Source: Adenophora triphylla var. japonica
Lineage: Eukaryota; Streptophyta; Magnoliopsida; Asterales; Campanulaceae
Direction of reading: 5' to 3'
NCBI GenBank assembly: GCA_022495995.1
Contig: JAFEMH010006955.1
Span: 1 to 64,000, forward strand
DNA: 64,000 nt
In this document: one piece after another, positions 24,576 through 37,277 of the stretch
Numbering within the stretch: the first letter of the stretch is position 1
Layout of the letters: the number at the start of each line of letters is the position of its first letter
Notes under the pieces: generated by a model
What the model was told of the DNA's origin: nothing
Database searches by the model: none
The model's input: the letters and a program-made list of their open reading frames with translations, nothing else
Position numbers and translations under genes: made by a program

Positions 24576-24712
24576 CAAATCATGTCATATTATCATACCA
24601 CTAAACCGGTTCTTCAACAAGGGACCAATGAACAAAGCTAGGGTTCCAAGAAAAACTAATCCTTTGGACCCCGAAAAGAATAAAAAGGGTACCATAAAAT
24701 TTACTTTCTGTT

Positions 24713-25024
24713 TTGCGGGTACCTAGGAAAGGACTTTGGTATTTAGATAGTGGTTGTAGTAGACATATGACCTTCAATAAAGGCTGGTTGCAACAATATT
24801 CCCCTAAAAATGGTCCAAATGTAACCTTTGGTGACAATTCCCAAGCTAAGGTCAAAGGATCGGGAAATCTTATTACAAAAGATATCATTTTTACAAATGT
24901 GTCCTATGTAGAGGGTCTCAAACACAATTTGATCGGCATAAGTCAAATGCGTGATAAGGGATATCATGTTGTTTGCACTAAGGATAAATGCCTATTAAGG
25001 ATAAAAACAATAAAGTCATCCTAA
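24713..25024 (+). pseudogene. Aspartic protease segment of Copia A pol
   Basis: Contains the Copia-type protease signature YLDSGCSRHMT, with the catalytic DSG at 24746-24754, followed by the conserved region up to the GAG pre-integrase domain (HNLIGISQ). The protease cleaves the gag-pol polyprotein. The frame breaks at 25022. Confidence 0.85.
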
Positions 25025-25099
25025 GCTTGGATCAAGAAAAGGAAATCTCTCTTGCTTAAACTTAGAGATTGTGGAATCCTCAAATGCTCACGCCTTACG

Positions 25100-26277
25100 T
25101 CTTTCAATCAATCGATATGTCATGGCTATGGCACAAAAGATTGGCTCACCTCAATCACAAAACCATTTCCAAGCTTGCAAATTCTAATCTAGTCGAGAGG
25201 TCTACCAAAGATCCCATTCAAAAAGGATAAACTTTGCAAAGCATGCCAATGTGGGAAGCAAAAGAAATCTTCATTCAAACCCAGAGACCAAGTTGGACAC
25301 CTCAAGACCTATTGAGCGCTTCATATGGATCTTTTTGGACCCATAAGAACTAGATCTTTAGGAGGAAAAGATACTCCCTAGTTGTTGTTGATGATTTCAC
25401 AAGATTCACTTGGATCATTCTTCTTGAATCCAAAAGTGACACCCTTAGGTTTGTCGATAAAGGCTGTTCAATAAAATTCAAAATCAAAAAGGGACATCCA
25501 TCATCAAGATCGAGATCGACCATGGGAAGGAATTTGAGAACAACTTGGAGTAGAAGAATATTGTGATTCCAAAGGCATTGATCACAATTTTTCAGCCCCA
25601 AGAACTCCCCAACAAAATGGTGTTCTTTGAAAGGAAGAATAGGACAATTTGTGAGGCGGCAAGAACAATCTTTGTCGAACACAATCTCCCAAAGTATTTT
25701 TGGGGTGAAGGCATTACTCTTTGCGGTGTATGTTCAAAACAAAACACTAATCAACAAATTCCACAAGAAGACTCCATATGAATTGTGGAATAACAAAGTC
25801 CCTACCATTTCCTACTTTCACGGCTTTGGAAGTAGATGCTTCATTCACAACAATGGCAAGAACAATTTGGACAAATTTGACTCCAAAATTGATGAAGGAA
25901 TATTTCTTGGATACTCTAACACAAGCAAAGCTTATAGAGTTTACAACAAAAGAAGACTTGTTGTGGAAGAATCAATTCATGTTGACTTTGATGAAAACAA
26001 TGATCAAAGTGTAAGCGAGTTGTGTGATTTTGATGAAGGTTTGGGAAACCTAGATAATCTTCTGAAGCATCTCCCATTCTTGACTCATATGTTCTCAATC
26101 ATGAACAAGATTCATCAAATCTTCCATACATGGTTCCAAGAAACTCATCGACGGCCATCACTGTGCCGGACGGCCATGAACCATCTCACTCTCATCAACA
26201 ACCAATCCGGCCAACCAAGTCAGCGGCAATCTCTCCCACTTCCAATCCAATTGATGAGGAAGAAAATATTCAAATAA
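25100..26277 (+). pseudogene. GAG pre-integrase and integrase of Copia A
   Basis: The zinc-binding part (HKRLAHLNH, then CKACQCGK) is followed by the integrase core. The first catalytic Asp lies in HMDLFGP (about 25325). The second motif region, near 25510, is altered (IEIDHG in place of the usual RSDHG-type). The frame is broken at the codon for the catalytic Glu, where the string TTCTTTGAAA appears (about 25624-25633). After that the conserved C-terminal stretch continues (TPYELWNNK, FLGYSNTSKAYRVYN). Integrase inserts the cDNA and makes the 5-base duplication. Confidence 0.85.
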
Positions 26278-26689
26278 ATGGTCATCCCTTGGTGACCTTC
26301 CTCAAAATTTTCCCTTAGGCGACGACCAACCCTTAGGCGACGGCCATCCCAATTCCTCATGTAATCCATCTTCTAGCCACCTTCCATCTCCATCCAATAA
26401 TCCTCTTTCTCCTCCCAAAACCAATGATGAAACTACCATTACCCACATCATTCCACCCAATAAAGATCTTTACATCGGCCTTCAAATTGATAAAACCCCA
26501 GTTCGGACAACATCCCTTTTCTCATGAGTGCATTCATATCCCAAGTGGAACCAAAGAAAATAAATGAAGCACTCCGAGATCTTTGGCCCCGGATTGAAGC
26601 CATGGAAGAAGAACTAGAAGCGGTTTGAAAGAAACAAAGTGTGGCAACTTGTTCCTAAACCAAGAAACCAAAGCTGTCATTGGAACAAG

Positions 26690-27384
26690 ATGGGTTTTAG
26701 AAATAAGATGAATGAAGAAGGTGTTGTAGTAAGAAACAAAGCGGGGTTGCCCGAGGATATAGACAAGAAGAAGGTATTGACTATGATGAGACCTTTGCAC
26801 TGTTGCAAGACTTGAAGCTATAAGGCTATTCCTTGCCTATGCTTCATTCAAGAAGATGAAAATATTCCGAGATGGATGTCAAGAGTGCATTTCTAAATGG
26901 AGTTTTAAATGAAAAGGTGTTTGTATCTCAACCCCCTGGATTTGAGCACCCAAAGTTTCACGATCATGTATTCAAATTGACAAAGCATTGTATGGGCTTA
27001 AACAAGCACCAAGAGCTTGGTATGATACCCTATCTAGATATCTCCTTGGCAAAGGATTTACCAAGGGCCATATTGATAATACTTTGTTTATCAAAAAATA
27101 TGGAGATGATCGGTTGCTCATCCAAGTCTATGTTGATGACATCATCTTTGGCTCATCAAATGAGGACTTGTGCCTTTGAATTTGGAGATATTATGAAGGA
27201 TCGGTTTGAAATGAGCATGATTGGTGAGCTCACCTTCTTCTTAGGACTCCAAGTCAAACAAATGAAGGAAGGAATCTTCATCAACCAAGCTAAATACACA
27301 AGGGATATGATCAAGAAGTTTGACATGCAAAGCTGCTTCCCTGCCAAAACACCCTTGTCAACCACAACCAAACTCCATCTTTGA
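26690..27384 (+). pseudogene. Reverse transcriptase of Copia A
   Basis: Recognised from [10 protein letters not shown] (26872), [10 protein letters not shown] (about 26997) and the catalytic YVDD motif (27129-27140), followed by FFLGLQVKQ. At least two frameshifts split it. The domain copies the element's RNA into DNA in cytoplasmic particles. Confidence 0.9.
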
Positions 27385-27469
27385 TCTAGATGGTCAAAGT
27401 GTAAATCCAACACTTTACGAAGCTACATTGGATCTCTTCTTTATGTAACGGCTTCAAGACGACATTATG

Positions 27470-28074
27470 TTTAGTGTATGTCTTTGTGCTAGATTTCAAG
27501 CTAATCCCAAGGAATCTCATCTCTCTTTGTCAAGAGAATTCTAAGATATCTCGAAAGGAACCCACGATTTTGGCTTGTGGTATCCCACTTGAATCCCCAT
27601 TCTCTCTAATTGGATTCAATGATTCGACTATCTTTGGATGTAATCTAGATAGAAAATCCACAAGTGGTGGATGCCGGTTTATTGGCTCAAGAATCATTTC
27701 ATGGTCAAGCAAAAGCAAACCTCGGTAGCCACTTCAACAGTGAAGTGAGTATATTCTTTGCGAGGCTTGTGTTGTTCACAAATTCTCTATCTTAAAAGTC
27801 AACTTCAAGACTTTGGAATTGAATTATCCAACATTCCCATCTTACGTGACAACTCAAGTACTATTGCCATGACGAAAACCACTGTCCGACATTCAAAAAC
27901 AAAGCATATTGAGGTCGAGACATCATTTCATCGGGGATCATGTTGAAAAAGGGAATATCAACCTTGCAAAAGTTTGCCGAGGACAATGTCTACGATATTC
28001 TCACAAAAGCCATGGATGAAAAGAGGTTTGAGATATTAAGAGCCATGCTTGGTATGATAAATATGCCAAAATAA
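27470..28074 (+). pseudogene. RNase H of Copia A
   Basis: Copia RNase H motifs are visible: DRKSTSGGCRFIGS with SWSSK (about 27640-27715), the region after it with QILYLKSQLQDFGIEL, and DNSSTIAM with KTKHIEV near 27850-27925. The reading frame ends at TAA 28072-28074. Frameshifts separate the motifs. The domain degrades the RNA strand during reverse transcription. Confidence 0.85.
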
Positions 28075-29727
28075 AAAGGTTGTTCTTCATAAATAAAAAG
28101 AGGCTTACATCTTGGGTAATCTTTGTCACAATGTTGCCTGACAGCTATTCCCTCATAAACATTCCTGATAGCCATCCACTGATAGCTATCTTTCCAAAAC
28201 CCATGAAAAACAAAAACAACAACAAAAACATACAACAAAAACATACATCAACCCATGAAATCTCTCTCTCTCTCATCTTCTTTCACCCAACAAAAACTTC
28301 CTCCAAACCATACAATCTTCAAAACCAGCTCCCCTCTTCAAACCCACACCTTAGGCATCGGACATTCTTTGGAAATGTCACGGTCTCTCGAGATCCTCCT
28401 CCGGCACTCATTCCTTCATTTCTAGCCTCCTGAGTTGATTGCGAGGTGCATTTGATACCTTTGCAACCATATTGGGTGCCTCTCCAAGAAAGGATCAATG
28501 GAAGTATTTGAATATTGAAAGAAGGACTTGCTCTCCTTGGCCACCACTCTTCAAGCGCATCATATGGCTGAAGCAAACCCTCCATTGGAGTCACAAAGCT
28601 AAAATCTCCGGAAAAAGAACCATTCCCTTCAAGCGCAAAGGTTGACCAACACTTGACTCCACTCTCTCCACGGCGGGAACTCTAGCGGGACTAAAGCAAC
28701 CTATCACCTGGTTGAATAGGTATGAGATTGTTGAAGAAGGAGATATATGCACTCCTGCAAAGTTATCCCCTCTCCCCTCGACAAACCAACCCCTGGAGAG
28801 AGTGAATCCCTACTCACGGGAGTATACAACTTCTCGAGGCTTACCCTTTCTTCTTGACGGCTAAGCTCCTTTCCATTCTTTGCTGAGCCCTATCTTGCTT
28901 AACCAATTCCCCCAATGTATAAACCCTTTCCACCTTATTTTTTCCCTTACTAGTCTCCCCCTGATCAACCTTGATAGTCTTTCCAAAGAGCCTTATTCCC
29001 TCTCCTCTCTACTGTCAATTTTCTCTCGACGGCTATCTCCTTAACACCATAGTCTGATCTTCTCTCACTCTCTTGTTCTTACCTTTGTCTCTCACTCCCT
29101 CTGAACTTTCAAGAACATTGAAGGACTCTCTCTCTATCTCCATTTTATCCCTCACTCAAATCATCCTCACAATTCTTCCCAAAAACCAACTTTTTCTTTG
29201 TTTGAGCCATAATTTTTGGATTAAACTTTGAGGAAAATCTACCCATTTGTGTTTGTAAAACAATGCTGAATAATTTTCCTCTGAAGTTGTCATTGTTTTA
29301 TAGGCAATTTTCACCTAGCTATCTCGGACTGGCCATCATCATTCAAACTAGCTTAGCGTCGAGTTTTCTTTCAACAGCTAGGTTAAAGCAACTTTTATGT
29401 GATTTGATCGTGTTAATTGCTCACAATTGTCACTTCCTTTGCCGTCTCTTCCCCTGCAAAGCTTCTTGAAAAAGAGAATGTTCTGCTTGTGTTTTGTGGG
29501 AATTAATGTCTCAACGTGGGGAAGGGTAAAAACCCTTTGTTCATATGAACGGTTACTTAACTTTGAAACCCCGATGCTCATTAAAACCCACGTTCCACTC
29601 ATCATTTGTCTCTCTCTCTCTTTCGCAATCGCCAAAATTCCTATTTCATTAACCCTCAGTTTAAAAATCATCTCTTTCCCTCTCTAATACAACATCGTAT
29701 TCCTTGACCCTAATTCCTTTAACCTTG
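28075..29727 (+). other. Spacer between pol and the third ORF of Copia A
   Basis: 1.65 kb without recognised coding function. It contains pyrimidine-rich tracts, several TGACAGCTA-like motifs (28140, 28168, 28181) and ends near ATGGCGAGACCCC. Element B has the same spacer (48331-49946), so it is a real part of the family. Confidence 0.6.
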
Positions 29728-32700
29728 ATGGCGAGACCCCAAAGCTATTTACCCGGATGCTCATGGTTATTTCATCAAACCTAACTTCTATGAGGCTGAA
29801 GTTGGAATTCTCATCAAAGAACTTCTTGAGGTAAATGAATTAATTGATTTCATGGGAGCTAGACCTCCAATTTATGAAGAAGCGTGCGAGAGAGATTTAT
29901 TTGGTGGGCAACGAAAGCAGAGAGAACAACTCAATAAGCGCCACCATAGATAATGTAAAGATTACCATTACTCAAGAAATGGTCGGCAAGGTCTATGGGA
30001 TCCCAAACAAAGAAGATCTTTGTGAAAAACATTTGGGATAGAGGGTCGGGCAGTTGAAGACGGTTTATGAGAAATTTCTTGGTATTAAGGTCCACGACTT
30101 CAAAGTACATTCAAGACAAAGCAATGGTGAAAAACAAAGATGATATCTTCAAGTCAACCACGATGGATGTGGTCAACAAAGCCATTGATGGCAAGCAATC
30201 CTCATTTGATCAAATGGGATCAAATGAATGGAAGCAAATCTTGAGCTTGATGACCAAGGACACAAGCTGGTGCATTGTCCTTCTCCACAACTTTCAAGCC
30301 GAGTCTCAACCTCTACCCTCAAGTTCAAAAAACAAGGTGGGAAGATGAACAACTTCGGGTTTATGAGTGGAATTCTTGATGATCTAATCCCTAAGCTCAA
30401 AACTCCTCTACCCGAAGTGGGTGAAGGCGGTGAAGGCATCGGAAACAAGGTGTTTCAATGAAAGAACCTTTTCATTGAAACAAAAGAAAGGAATTGCTAT
30501 GAAAATTTGGAGATATGAGCCTTGAAAGTTTCAATGAAGCCCAAGAAAAGATGCTTGAAGAAACAAGAATAAAGATTGAACATTGGAAGGAGTTGATTGC
30601 ATTGGCTACAAGTAGGAGAATAAAAAGGGAGTGAAGACCAATGTCAAGAAAACGGGGTGTTAAAGAAGGCTGTGGTATCTCCTAGCAAAAGGGCAAAAGC
30701 AAGGATGGTCAAATGGCGACGGTGACAAAACCTTGTCGATAGCCATAGAGTGGATGTGGAAGAAAGAGGTGCTGTTGATAGCCATAGAGATGACACCATG
30801 GAACAAACTCATGTTGGTGATCTTTGATGTAGATCCTCGAGAACTCCGGGCGGCTATTAAATTGTCAAAAACACGGCATAAAGGAAAGCAACCTCGACGG
30901 CTATCCCTACCAAGCGAGCAGTCACGGATCAGGTACAATCCTCCTTATCCATTCCTTCTAAAACTTTGCCAAAGAAAAGAAAACTAGAAAAGAAAGCCCC
31001 CAAAGCCAAGAAAACCAAAATAACTACCCCTTCCATTTCTCCAAAATCCACTTACGTCGGTCGAGTGGACAAGTCATCCACACCCGGCTCGGAGTCATCG
31101 ATCGGCCATTGAAGCTATCCTTAATCTCAAAGAACCATCGAGAAAAGCAACCTTTAAGGGGGAACATTGATGAGAATATCCCTCTACCCAACCTCAGCGA
31201 GTTAGCCAAAATCTTAAGAGCCATTGATGCTATTGAGTTGGATGGGAACCACGACATGAAAAAGTTGTTCTCTTGTTTCTTGATGATGTTCTAAGTAAGG
31301 AAGAATCATTAATGGCCCTAGATGAACTCAGGTCTAGGTTTATGAAGAAAAGGAGTGGACACGGAGAGACATCTAGTAACCCAAGGTGACGGTATGGATG
31401 TAGATATCCAAACCTTCCGCTTCCATTCTGAGGCGAAGGGTGTGAATGAACCTACCCCAATTGTTGAAATTGATAGGGAATCTTGATAATATCAGAGGTT
31501 ATTCAAAGTCTCAAGAAGGTTGGAGTTGAAATAGATCCAAATCAAGTCTCGAAGGGAGATTCAATCATAAATGCTTGCAAGGGTCTTGTGTTTGATGGAA
31601 CTCCTGAAAGTGAGGAAGCCACGACGGCTATTCTTGAGAAAAAGTTGGCCAAAGAGAAGTCGGGGCGGCCTTAAACCTCCTTAAATCTCAATTCAATTCC
31701 AATATTCTCAATCAAAGTCTTGGCCAAGCCTCGAGTCAATCCCAAGCTGTTTCAACCCAAGCCTCTGCACCTTCCAAGCCAATTTCTCCAATCCACGAAA
31801 ATGAACCTTTTGAAGCCTCTCCTCAAAGTCAATCCTTCTTTGGACATGGTCAAGATATATCGACGGTGATCCCATTCTTGGCAGTCTGACGGCCATCCAA
31901 GCCATTCTATTCCTCCTACTCAAGCATATCTTCCCAAGAAAGAACCTTGGATCCTTAGGCTGTGGCATTGACTTCTCTATGTCTTCCATCAAGGCGGCAA
32001 GAACAAGGTTGGCCCATGTAACTCATTTCCCGAAATTGCAAACCCATTTACCTATCCAAAATTACGGGAACTATCAAGAAATGGTTTGATAATGGTAGCA
32101 AGAAACCTTGCGGGGTTAGTCTTCTTTGCCTATGAAAAATGGAAAGTGTCAAGAACCTCATCAACCTCCAACTTTGTTCACCAAATCCCATCCTTCCCAA
32201 AGTTCATCACTCCCGATACTCTTCTTGATTGGGAAGTTCTCTTGACCAACTCATCTCTCCATCACTCAATTCATGCCTGTATCTGCCAAAGGGTCTAGTC
32301 TTAACCCTGTGCATTGACCTTGCAAAATCATTTTTCCTTTCTCTGTTTGAACAAAAGTATGCCCTCATGCTTTTGATAAGCAAAATGGTCAACATCTTTC
32401 CCCCAACCCTTAATCCGGGAATTGAGCCCTACCTTTCTCCCTTCATCACTTTGTTGATCCCATGAACTTCACCTCACCCAATGAAAACTCTCACTTCATG
32501 AACTTGGTCTCTATTCCTGAGATCAAAGAATTCGGAAGAATCCATAGGCGACAGTCAAAACAGAACCAAAACTGTTATTGATCTTTCCTCAGGCTCTGAC
32601 AGTGATGATGATGATGCTCCTTCAAGTCCAGATCAAGACCCTCCAATAATAATTCCATCTCCTACATTTACCAACCCTCCTCAGCAATCCGCTCATTCCT

Positions 32701-33024
32701 TTCTGAAGCTCAAGTCTCGGTTCAATCACAACCGAGATCAATCCATTGTGCCCATGAAAAACAAGAGAACAAGGAACAAGAAGAAGCATTTGTGGGGCAC
32801 AATGAGAATCGAAATGATCGAGATACCCTTACAAGAGCTCAGCGAAATCAAAGGAAGATAAGTTCTTCAAGTATGATGAGAGGATGTCACGGGAATGGAA
32901 CAATGAGTTCTACTACGGAGGAGTGGAGCCGGATATGAGAAGAGAAGCTGGAGGAAGAAAGAAATCGATTATTTCGGCCGGGCAAGAAAGAGAAGAGTTC
33001 TATGATCAAGCGGGCGATGATTGA
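29728..33024 (+). pseudogene. Third (extra) ORF region of Copia A, envelope-position protein of unknown role
   Basis: A coding region of about 1,100 codons after pol, broken into many frames. The first third contains MGARPPIYEE and NVKITITQEMVGKVYGIPNKE, a pattern that reminds me of the domain Pfam lists as a putative plant transposon protein (family name from memory). The middle is Lys/Pro/Ser-rich and nuclear-targeting-like. The end contains MIMVARNLAGLVFFAYEKW and an acidic Ser/Asp run (about 32590-32625). Sireviruses often carry an extra ORF at this position. I see no clear signal peptide or envelope fusion features and do not assign an envelope function. The same ORF occurs in element B. 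Confidence 0.6.
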
Positions 33025-33246
33025 AGTGTAGTTTTATGGAACAATTTTTTTGGTTTGTTAAAACAATTTGTTTTGATTGGCTCGGTTTTATGGGTACATG
33101 TCTGTGAACCTTTTCATCTTGAGATTAAATTCATGTTGTTCAATCTCATTCTGGTTACTTGTGCTTGCTATGAATCCTTGTATTATTTCTATTATTATTT
33201 CTCTTATCAAATGTGAAAACATGTTCTAAAATAAATCTTCCTTTAC

Positions 33247-33259
33247 CAAAAGGGGAAAT
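33247..33259 (+). other. Polypurine tract of Copia A
   Basis: AAAAGGGGAAAT immediately before the 3' LTR. It primes plus-strand DNA synthesis. Confidence 0.85.
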
Positions 33260-34547
33260 TGTTAGGACCTAACTTTGATCAATGTCTTAGTTAGTTGGTT
33301 TTGATAAAGGAATATATATATATAGAACAGGGTTTATATCAAAAGAGGAAGACTGTCAGTCATGATCCTTTTCTCTGACAGCTATGTCCATGACTAACCA
33401 AATCAAACTTCATATTCATTCCTCAGTGTATCGACGGCTATGAGTTTGATAGTTATGATTACATTGTATACAATGATTACAATCAATCAAAAACATGAAT
33501 CATATTCACTCTCTAAGCCATCAAGATCATCAAAGTGCATCTCGGTCCTTATTAGAGAACATCTCGATAGCTAAGCCTTGTATGATCGACGGCTATGACT
33601 TCATTCCTCGATAGCCATCACTTTGTCTCAATCTCTGTTACCACAATCTCAACCAAAGTGGAACTGGATCTTCACAGTGTCAAGTTCACCATTGAAGACC
33701 AATGAAGACCATGAAGACCTTACGGAAGCTCTCGGTTCAAGCCACGGCTCAAGCCAACTCATGAAGACACACAAGTGGACAAGTGGGGCAAAGACCGATC
33801 AAGGCTCATTAATGTAGGCTGCAACAGTCATATTCCAACGGCTACATTGAAGGGTATAAATAGAGGAGTTCATCCTCTACACAAACTACTCTGAAAAATA
33901 CTCTTTTCACGAGTCCAAAACCTTTCCCTCACACCCACACACACCTCCTGTAATTCACACACACACTCACCAATCCTTACCCTTTAAACCTATTCCAAAC
34001 CAAAACCCTCACCCCAAAACCTCTTGCCTCCACAACAAAACACCCCTTAGTGTGTTAATTCACAAATTCCAAAATCCTAAGGCGTACTTTAGGTGTAGAA
34101 TTAGTTTGTAATCACTCAAGACTGTACTTTGAGTGTATTATTTGTTTTGTAAAATCTTGAGGCTTGTACTTCAAGTTGTAAAAACACTTAAGGCGTACTT
34201 TAAGTGTATCCCTAGTTGTTGTACTAATTAGGAAGAGGAAGTTAAAGGAACTTGCCAAAATCAATCATTTGTAATTTTTGTTGATTAAAGATTATAATAA
34301 AATTGATCTCACTTGTCAAGATTGACAGTGTGGGTGGATGTAGGAGGAGTGAACTCTGAACCACTTTAAATTCTTTGTGTTATTACATTTTTTCAATCAC
34401 ATTCACACACTTGCATTATTTCTTTGTGTTTCTTGTCCTATCATTATTTCAAGCCTCTCTTATTCCGCGGCACAATTCAACTATCATCTGACAGCTAAGC
34501 CAAACCATAGCTGTCTGATCATCTGCATATCAACAAAGGGCCTTTCA
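33260..34547 (+). repeat. 3' LTR of Copia element A
   Basis: 1288 bases. It matches the 5' LTR closely apart from changes at CAG/CTG triplets (for example TATCGACGGCTATGAG here against TATCTGACAGCTATGAG at 21161). The TATA box is at 33855 and the stem-loop array at 34076-34232. Confidence 0.95.
34076..34232 (+). other. Stem-loop array in the Copia A 3' LTR
   Basis: The same five stems as at 21811-21968. The loops read GGCGTACT, GACTGTACT, GGCTTGTACT, GGCGTACT and GTTGTACT. Four of the five have lost or altered the CTG that the other LTRs carry at this point. Confidence 0.7.
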
Positions 34548-34785
34548 TTATCCATTCAATATTAAGAATATTATGGATAACTATTTTTATAAAATTAAAT
34601 CAATAGCTCAATATTCATACAATTTGGTACCAAAGAAAATCTGGCATTTTCTTTAAGACATGGAAAGAGCAATTATACACATATTATAAAGTTGATGTAG
34701 CATCCTTATCCCTAAGAATTAATTACTTTTACCAAATAGCATACCAAATTTTCTATATTAATACACTTTTCCGTATTCAGAAACC

Positions 34786-35215
34786 ATGGAAAAAGACCTA
34801 TCCATCTTGGAGAAAAATTCAAAATAATAGAGCGGAAGACACATATAAAGAGAGAGAGGAGAGGGGGAGAGAGAGAATTGCACCATCTACGGTTGAGTAC
34901 TTTTTCTAAGACCGTGTTCGTAATTTATTATATTTATTTTCAAAATGAATTGAATAGAAAAACCCCTTATTATGAGTGAATCTCTTTGTAGAATTAATTA
35001 AATATGGATTATGGATTAACTAATAGTGATGGTTATTTTTGCAGGATAAGGGATGTGTTCGTTGTTCATGGCATTTCAAGAGTTGGAGTTTGGTCGTTCA
35101 CCAGCCCCAACGTCTCTCCAGCCCCACCTTCTAACACCGGTGACAACTCCACTCGAGAACTCTACATGTGTAGTTTTACGACATATCCATGAGGTGTTGG
35201 ATATTCCGGTATCGT
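34786..35215 (+). pseudogene. Candidate small gene of copy 5, broken
   Basis: The ATG is at 34786 and the exon-2 acceptor at 35044/35045. One A is missing from the run near 34812, giving an early TAA. The donor region reads CTACGGTTGAGTA where other copies have CTCTGGTTAGTA. Both differences could be base-calling errors (a homopolymer and a CTG). Confidence 0.25.
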
Positions 35216-37277
35216 TACTGGAAGAGCATTGGACTATTTGCTTTCACTAGGGTTAGGACTCAGTTTGTAAAGGAGAACAGAAAGAGTTTAGGCTTTTGGG
35301 GTGCAAGTAAATTGAAATTGAAGAACAATTTTATACCTATAAACATGTTTCTGCTACAAGGCTATTAAATCTTCCCATGACCTCAGCCTTTTGTAAGCAA
35401 GCTAGGCTAGGATAAGTTGGTTAATTTTCCTAGTGATGACTTAGATGTCGATAGACTTCATTGTAATTAATCCTAGTAATGGCTCTTGTAAATATTTTTG
35501 AAGTTTATTATTTTCATTATTTTAGACTTCTCTATATATATGGCGATACTAATTTGATACTATTAACATGCTTGGAGAAGCAACACCTCTTCTTCATGCT
35601 GTGATCTAGTAAAAAAATGTGATGCTACATGTCGACAACATTGTTTCCATAACATTTGCCTGAAATCAAACTTTGCCGACGACCACAACAAAAACCACAA
35701 TGGAATTAAGCGAGGACATTAGCCACTAACATATTATGACATAAGATTTATGTAGACCGTTGATTAAAACAAATAATGCTATAACAAAATGTATTTGTGT
35801 CATTGACTACAAACAAATTTCGTAGTAATTAAGAAAATAGATGAGTCACTCTTAAAATCAATTGGTGTTAAGGAAAGTGGCCAAGGATCTTTATATGTTA
35901 CGAGGCTTGCCAATTCTCGATTTTGGATAATGTATCTCCACGAGTCACTAACCACTATATATTAAATACGGGAAAAGGTAAATATGTAAAATTATAGTTC
36001 ACACTTTTAATCCTCTAGGTCTCTTTCAAAATTATAAGGGGTCAAAGGATTGATTTGATGGTATAGATTTAACTTAACAATCATCTCTACATATAATCAT
36101 CTAGATATTTAATATAATTCTTTCATCATTATAATTTATCGTACAATTTAGATCATTTTAATTCGAAGAGTATGTATAGTTTTATTATGCAAGTGAAGAT
36201 GTTTCATGAATGGTTTTTCATATGGAGAGTATAAAATTTTCTTACGTATTGCCTTTTTCAACATAATATTAATTTTCAAATTTACCTCCTCGATTTTACT
36301 CTTTTGTTGTTTTGATTTCTTGCTTTAATTTTAATGTATAGCTTATCATTTCTTTGCCATTTGATTTTAAGATTAAAGTTTTGCTTTCTCTGTTTGAAGA
36401 GCAAATGAATAAACATGTTGCTGAAATAAGCTAGATTAGATGAGGGTATGTTCTGAATAACCCTTAGCTTTTGCATGGTATGCATTGTTGTTCAATCAAT
36501 TGGTCAGACAAGACTGAGAAACGGTGGAAGAAGACTTTGGAAGAACAGCGACCAATTATTTTCTTTATACTCTTATTGGTGAGTTTTGAATATTAATTGG
36601 ACTCGAATATACTATTGATCCCTAATATTTTGACCCTAATTTGTCATTTGCCCAAAGAAAGAAGGACTGCAACGGTGTTATGTGTTAGACAGTTGAGGAC
36701 CCCAACTTGATATTTTGTGTGGTTTAGTAACTTATGTCATTTTTTTTGCATTAAAAGTATCTAGATACTTAGTTCAATGGACGTCACTCTGACCTACTCT
36801 GGCAAAAAATTTCGTTAAAACCCCATATGCTTCATCATGGCCCTAGGCTCGATAATAATTTATTAAAACCATTTTGGATGCATGGATTCTAAAGTAACAT
36901 ATAATTGTCCCAAAAAAAAATACAGTAATATGACCTAGCTCGATAAAGAAATAAAAAGAATATGCGGATCAATTTCTTGCTACATGTTTATCAAGTTTCT
37001 TGACTTATAACCATATAAATACTTCAAATATTTTCAATAACATTCTAAGTTATCATACTTCATACCTTTTCTATTTTCTTATCTGGATCATGATTTAAAC
37101 TTTTATTCATGCTGTCTCTTCCACATTGGCATACCAATAACTCCCTAAAATAGATGGATATTAGATTGCTAGTATCGAATGCCGTAAATCAACATAGAAA
37201 AAGATAATTATGTAAGAAATGTATGGGGGTGATATCACAAGATTATAATAGAACTCTCATATATTATCTAAATCATA

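Larger units (their letters stand above)
20992..34547 (+). mobile_element. Copia-superfamily LTR retrotransposon A (Sirevirus/SIRE-like)
   Basis: 13.56 kb, beginning TG and ending CA, flanked by the 5-base duplication TTATC (20987-20991 and 34548-34552). LTRs are 20992-22285 and 33260-34547. The primer site begins directly after the left LTR (ATTGGTATC-GAGC, with a CA missing from the usual initiator-Met form), and a polypurine tract AAAAGGGGAAAT precedes the right LTR. The order gag, protease, integrase, reverse transcriptase, RNase H defines Copia. A long extra coding region after RNase H and the overall size suggest the Sirevirus lineage. All frames are broken as written, many at CAG/CTG triplets, so the true coding state is uncertain. 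Confidence 0.95.
18873..36093. repeat. 3.65-kb tandem repeat, copy 5 (interrupted by Copia element A)
   Basis: The unit runs 18873-20991 and resumes at 34548 after Copia element A. Without the element and its duplication it is about 3.66 kb. It shares diagnostic variants with copy 3, including the 28-base insertion at about 35353-35380. Many CAG/CTG triplets are altered compared with copies 1-3. Confidence 0.94.
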
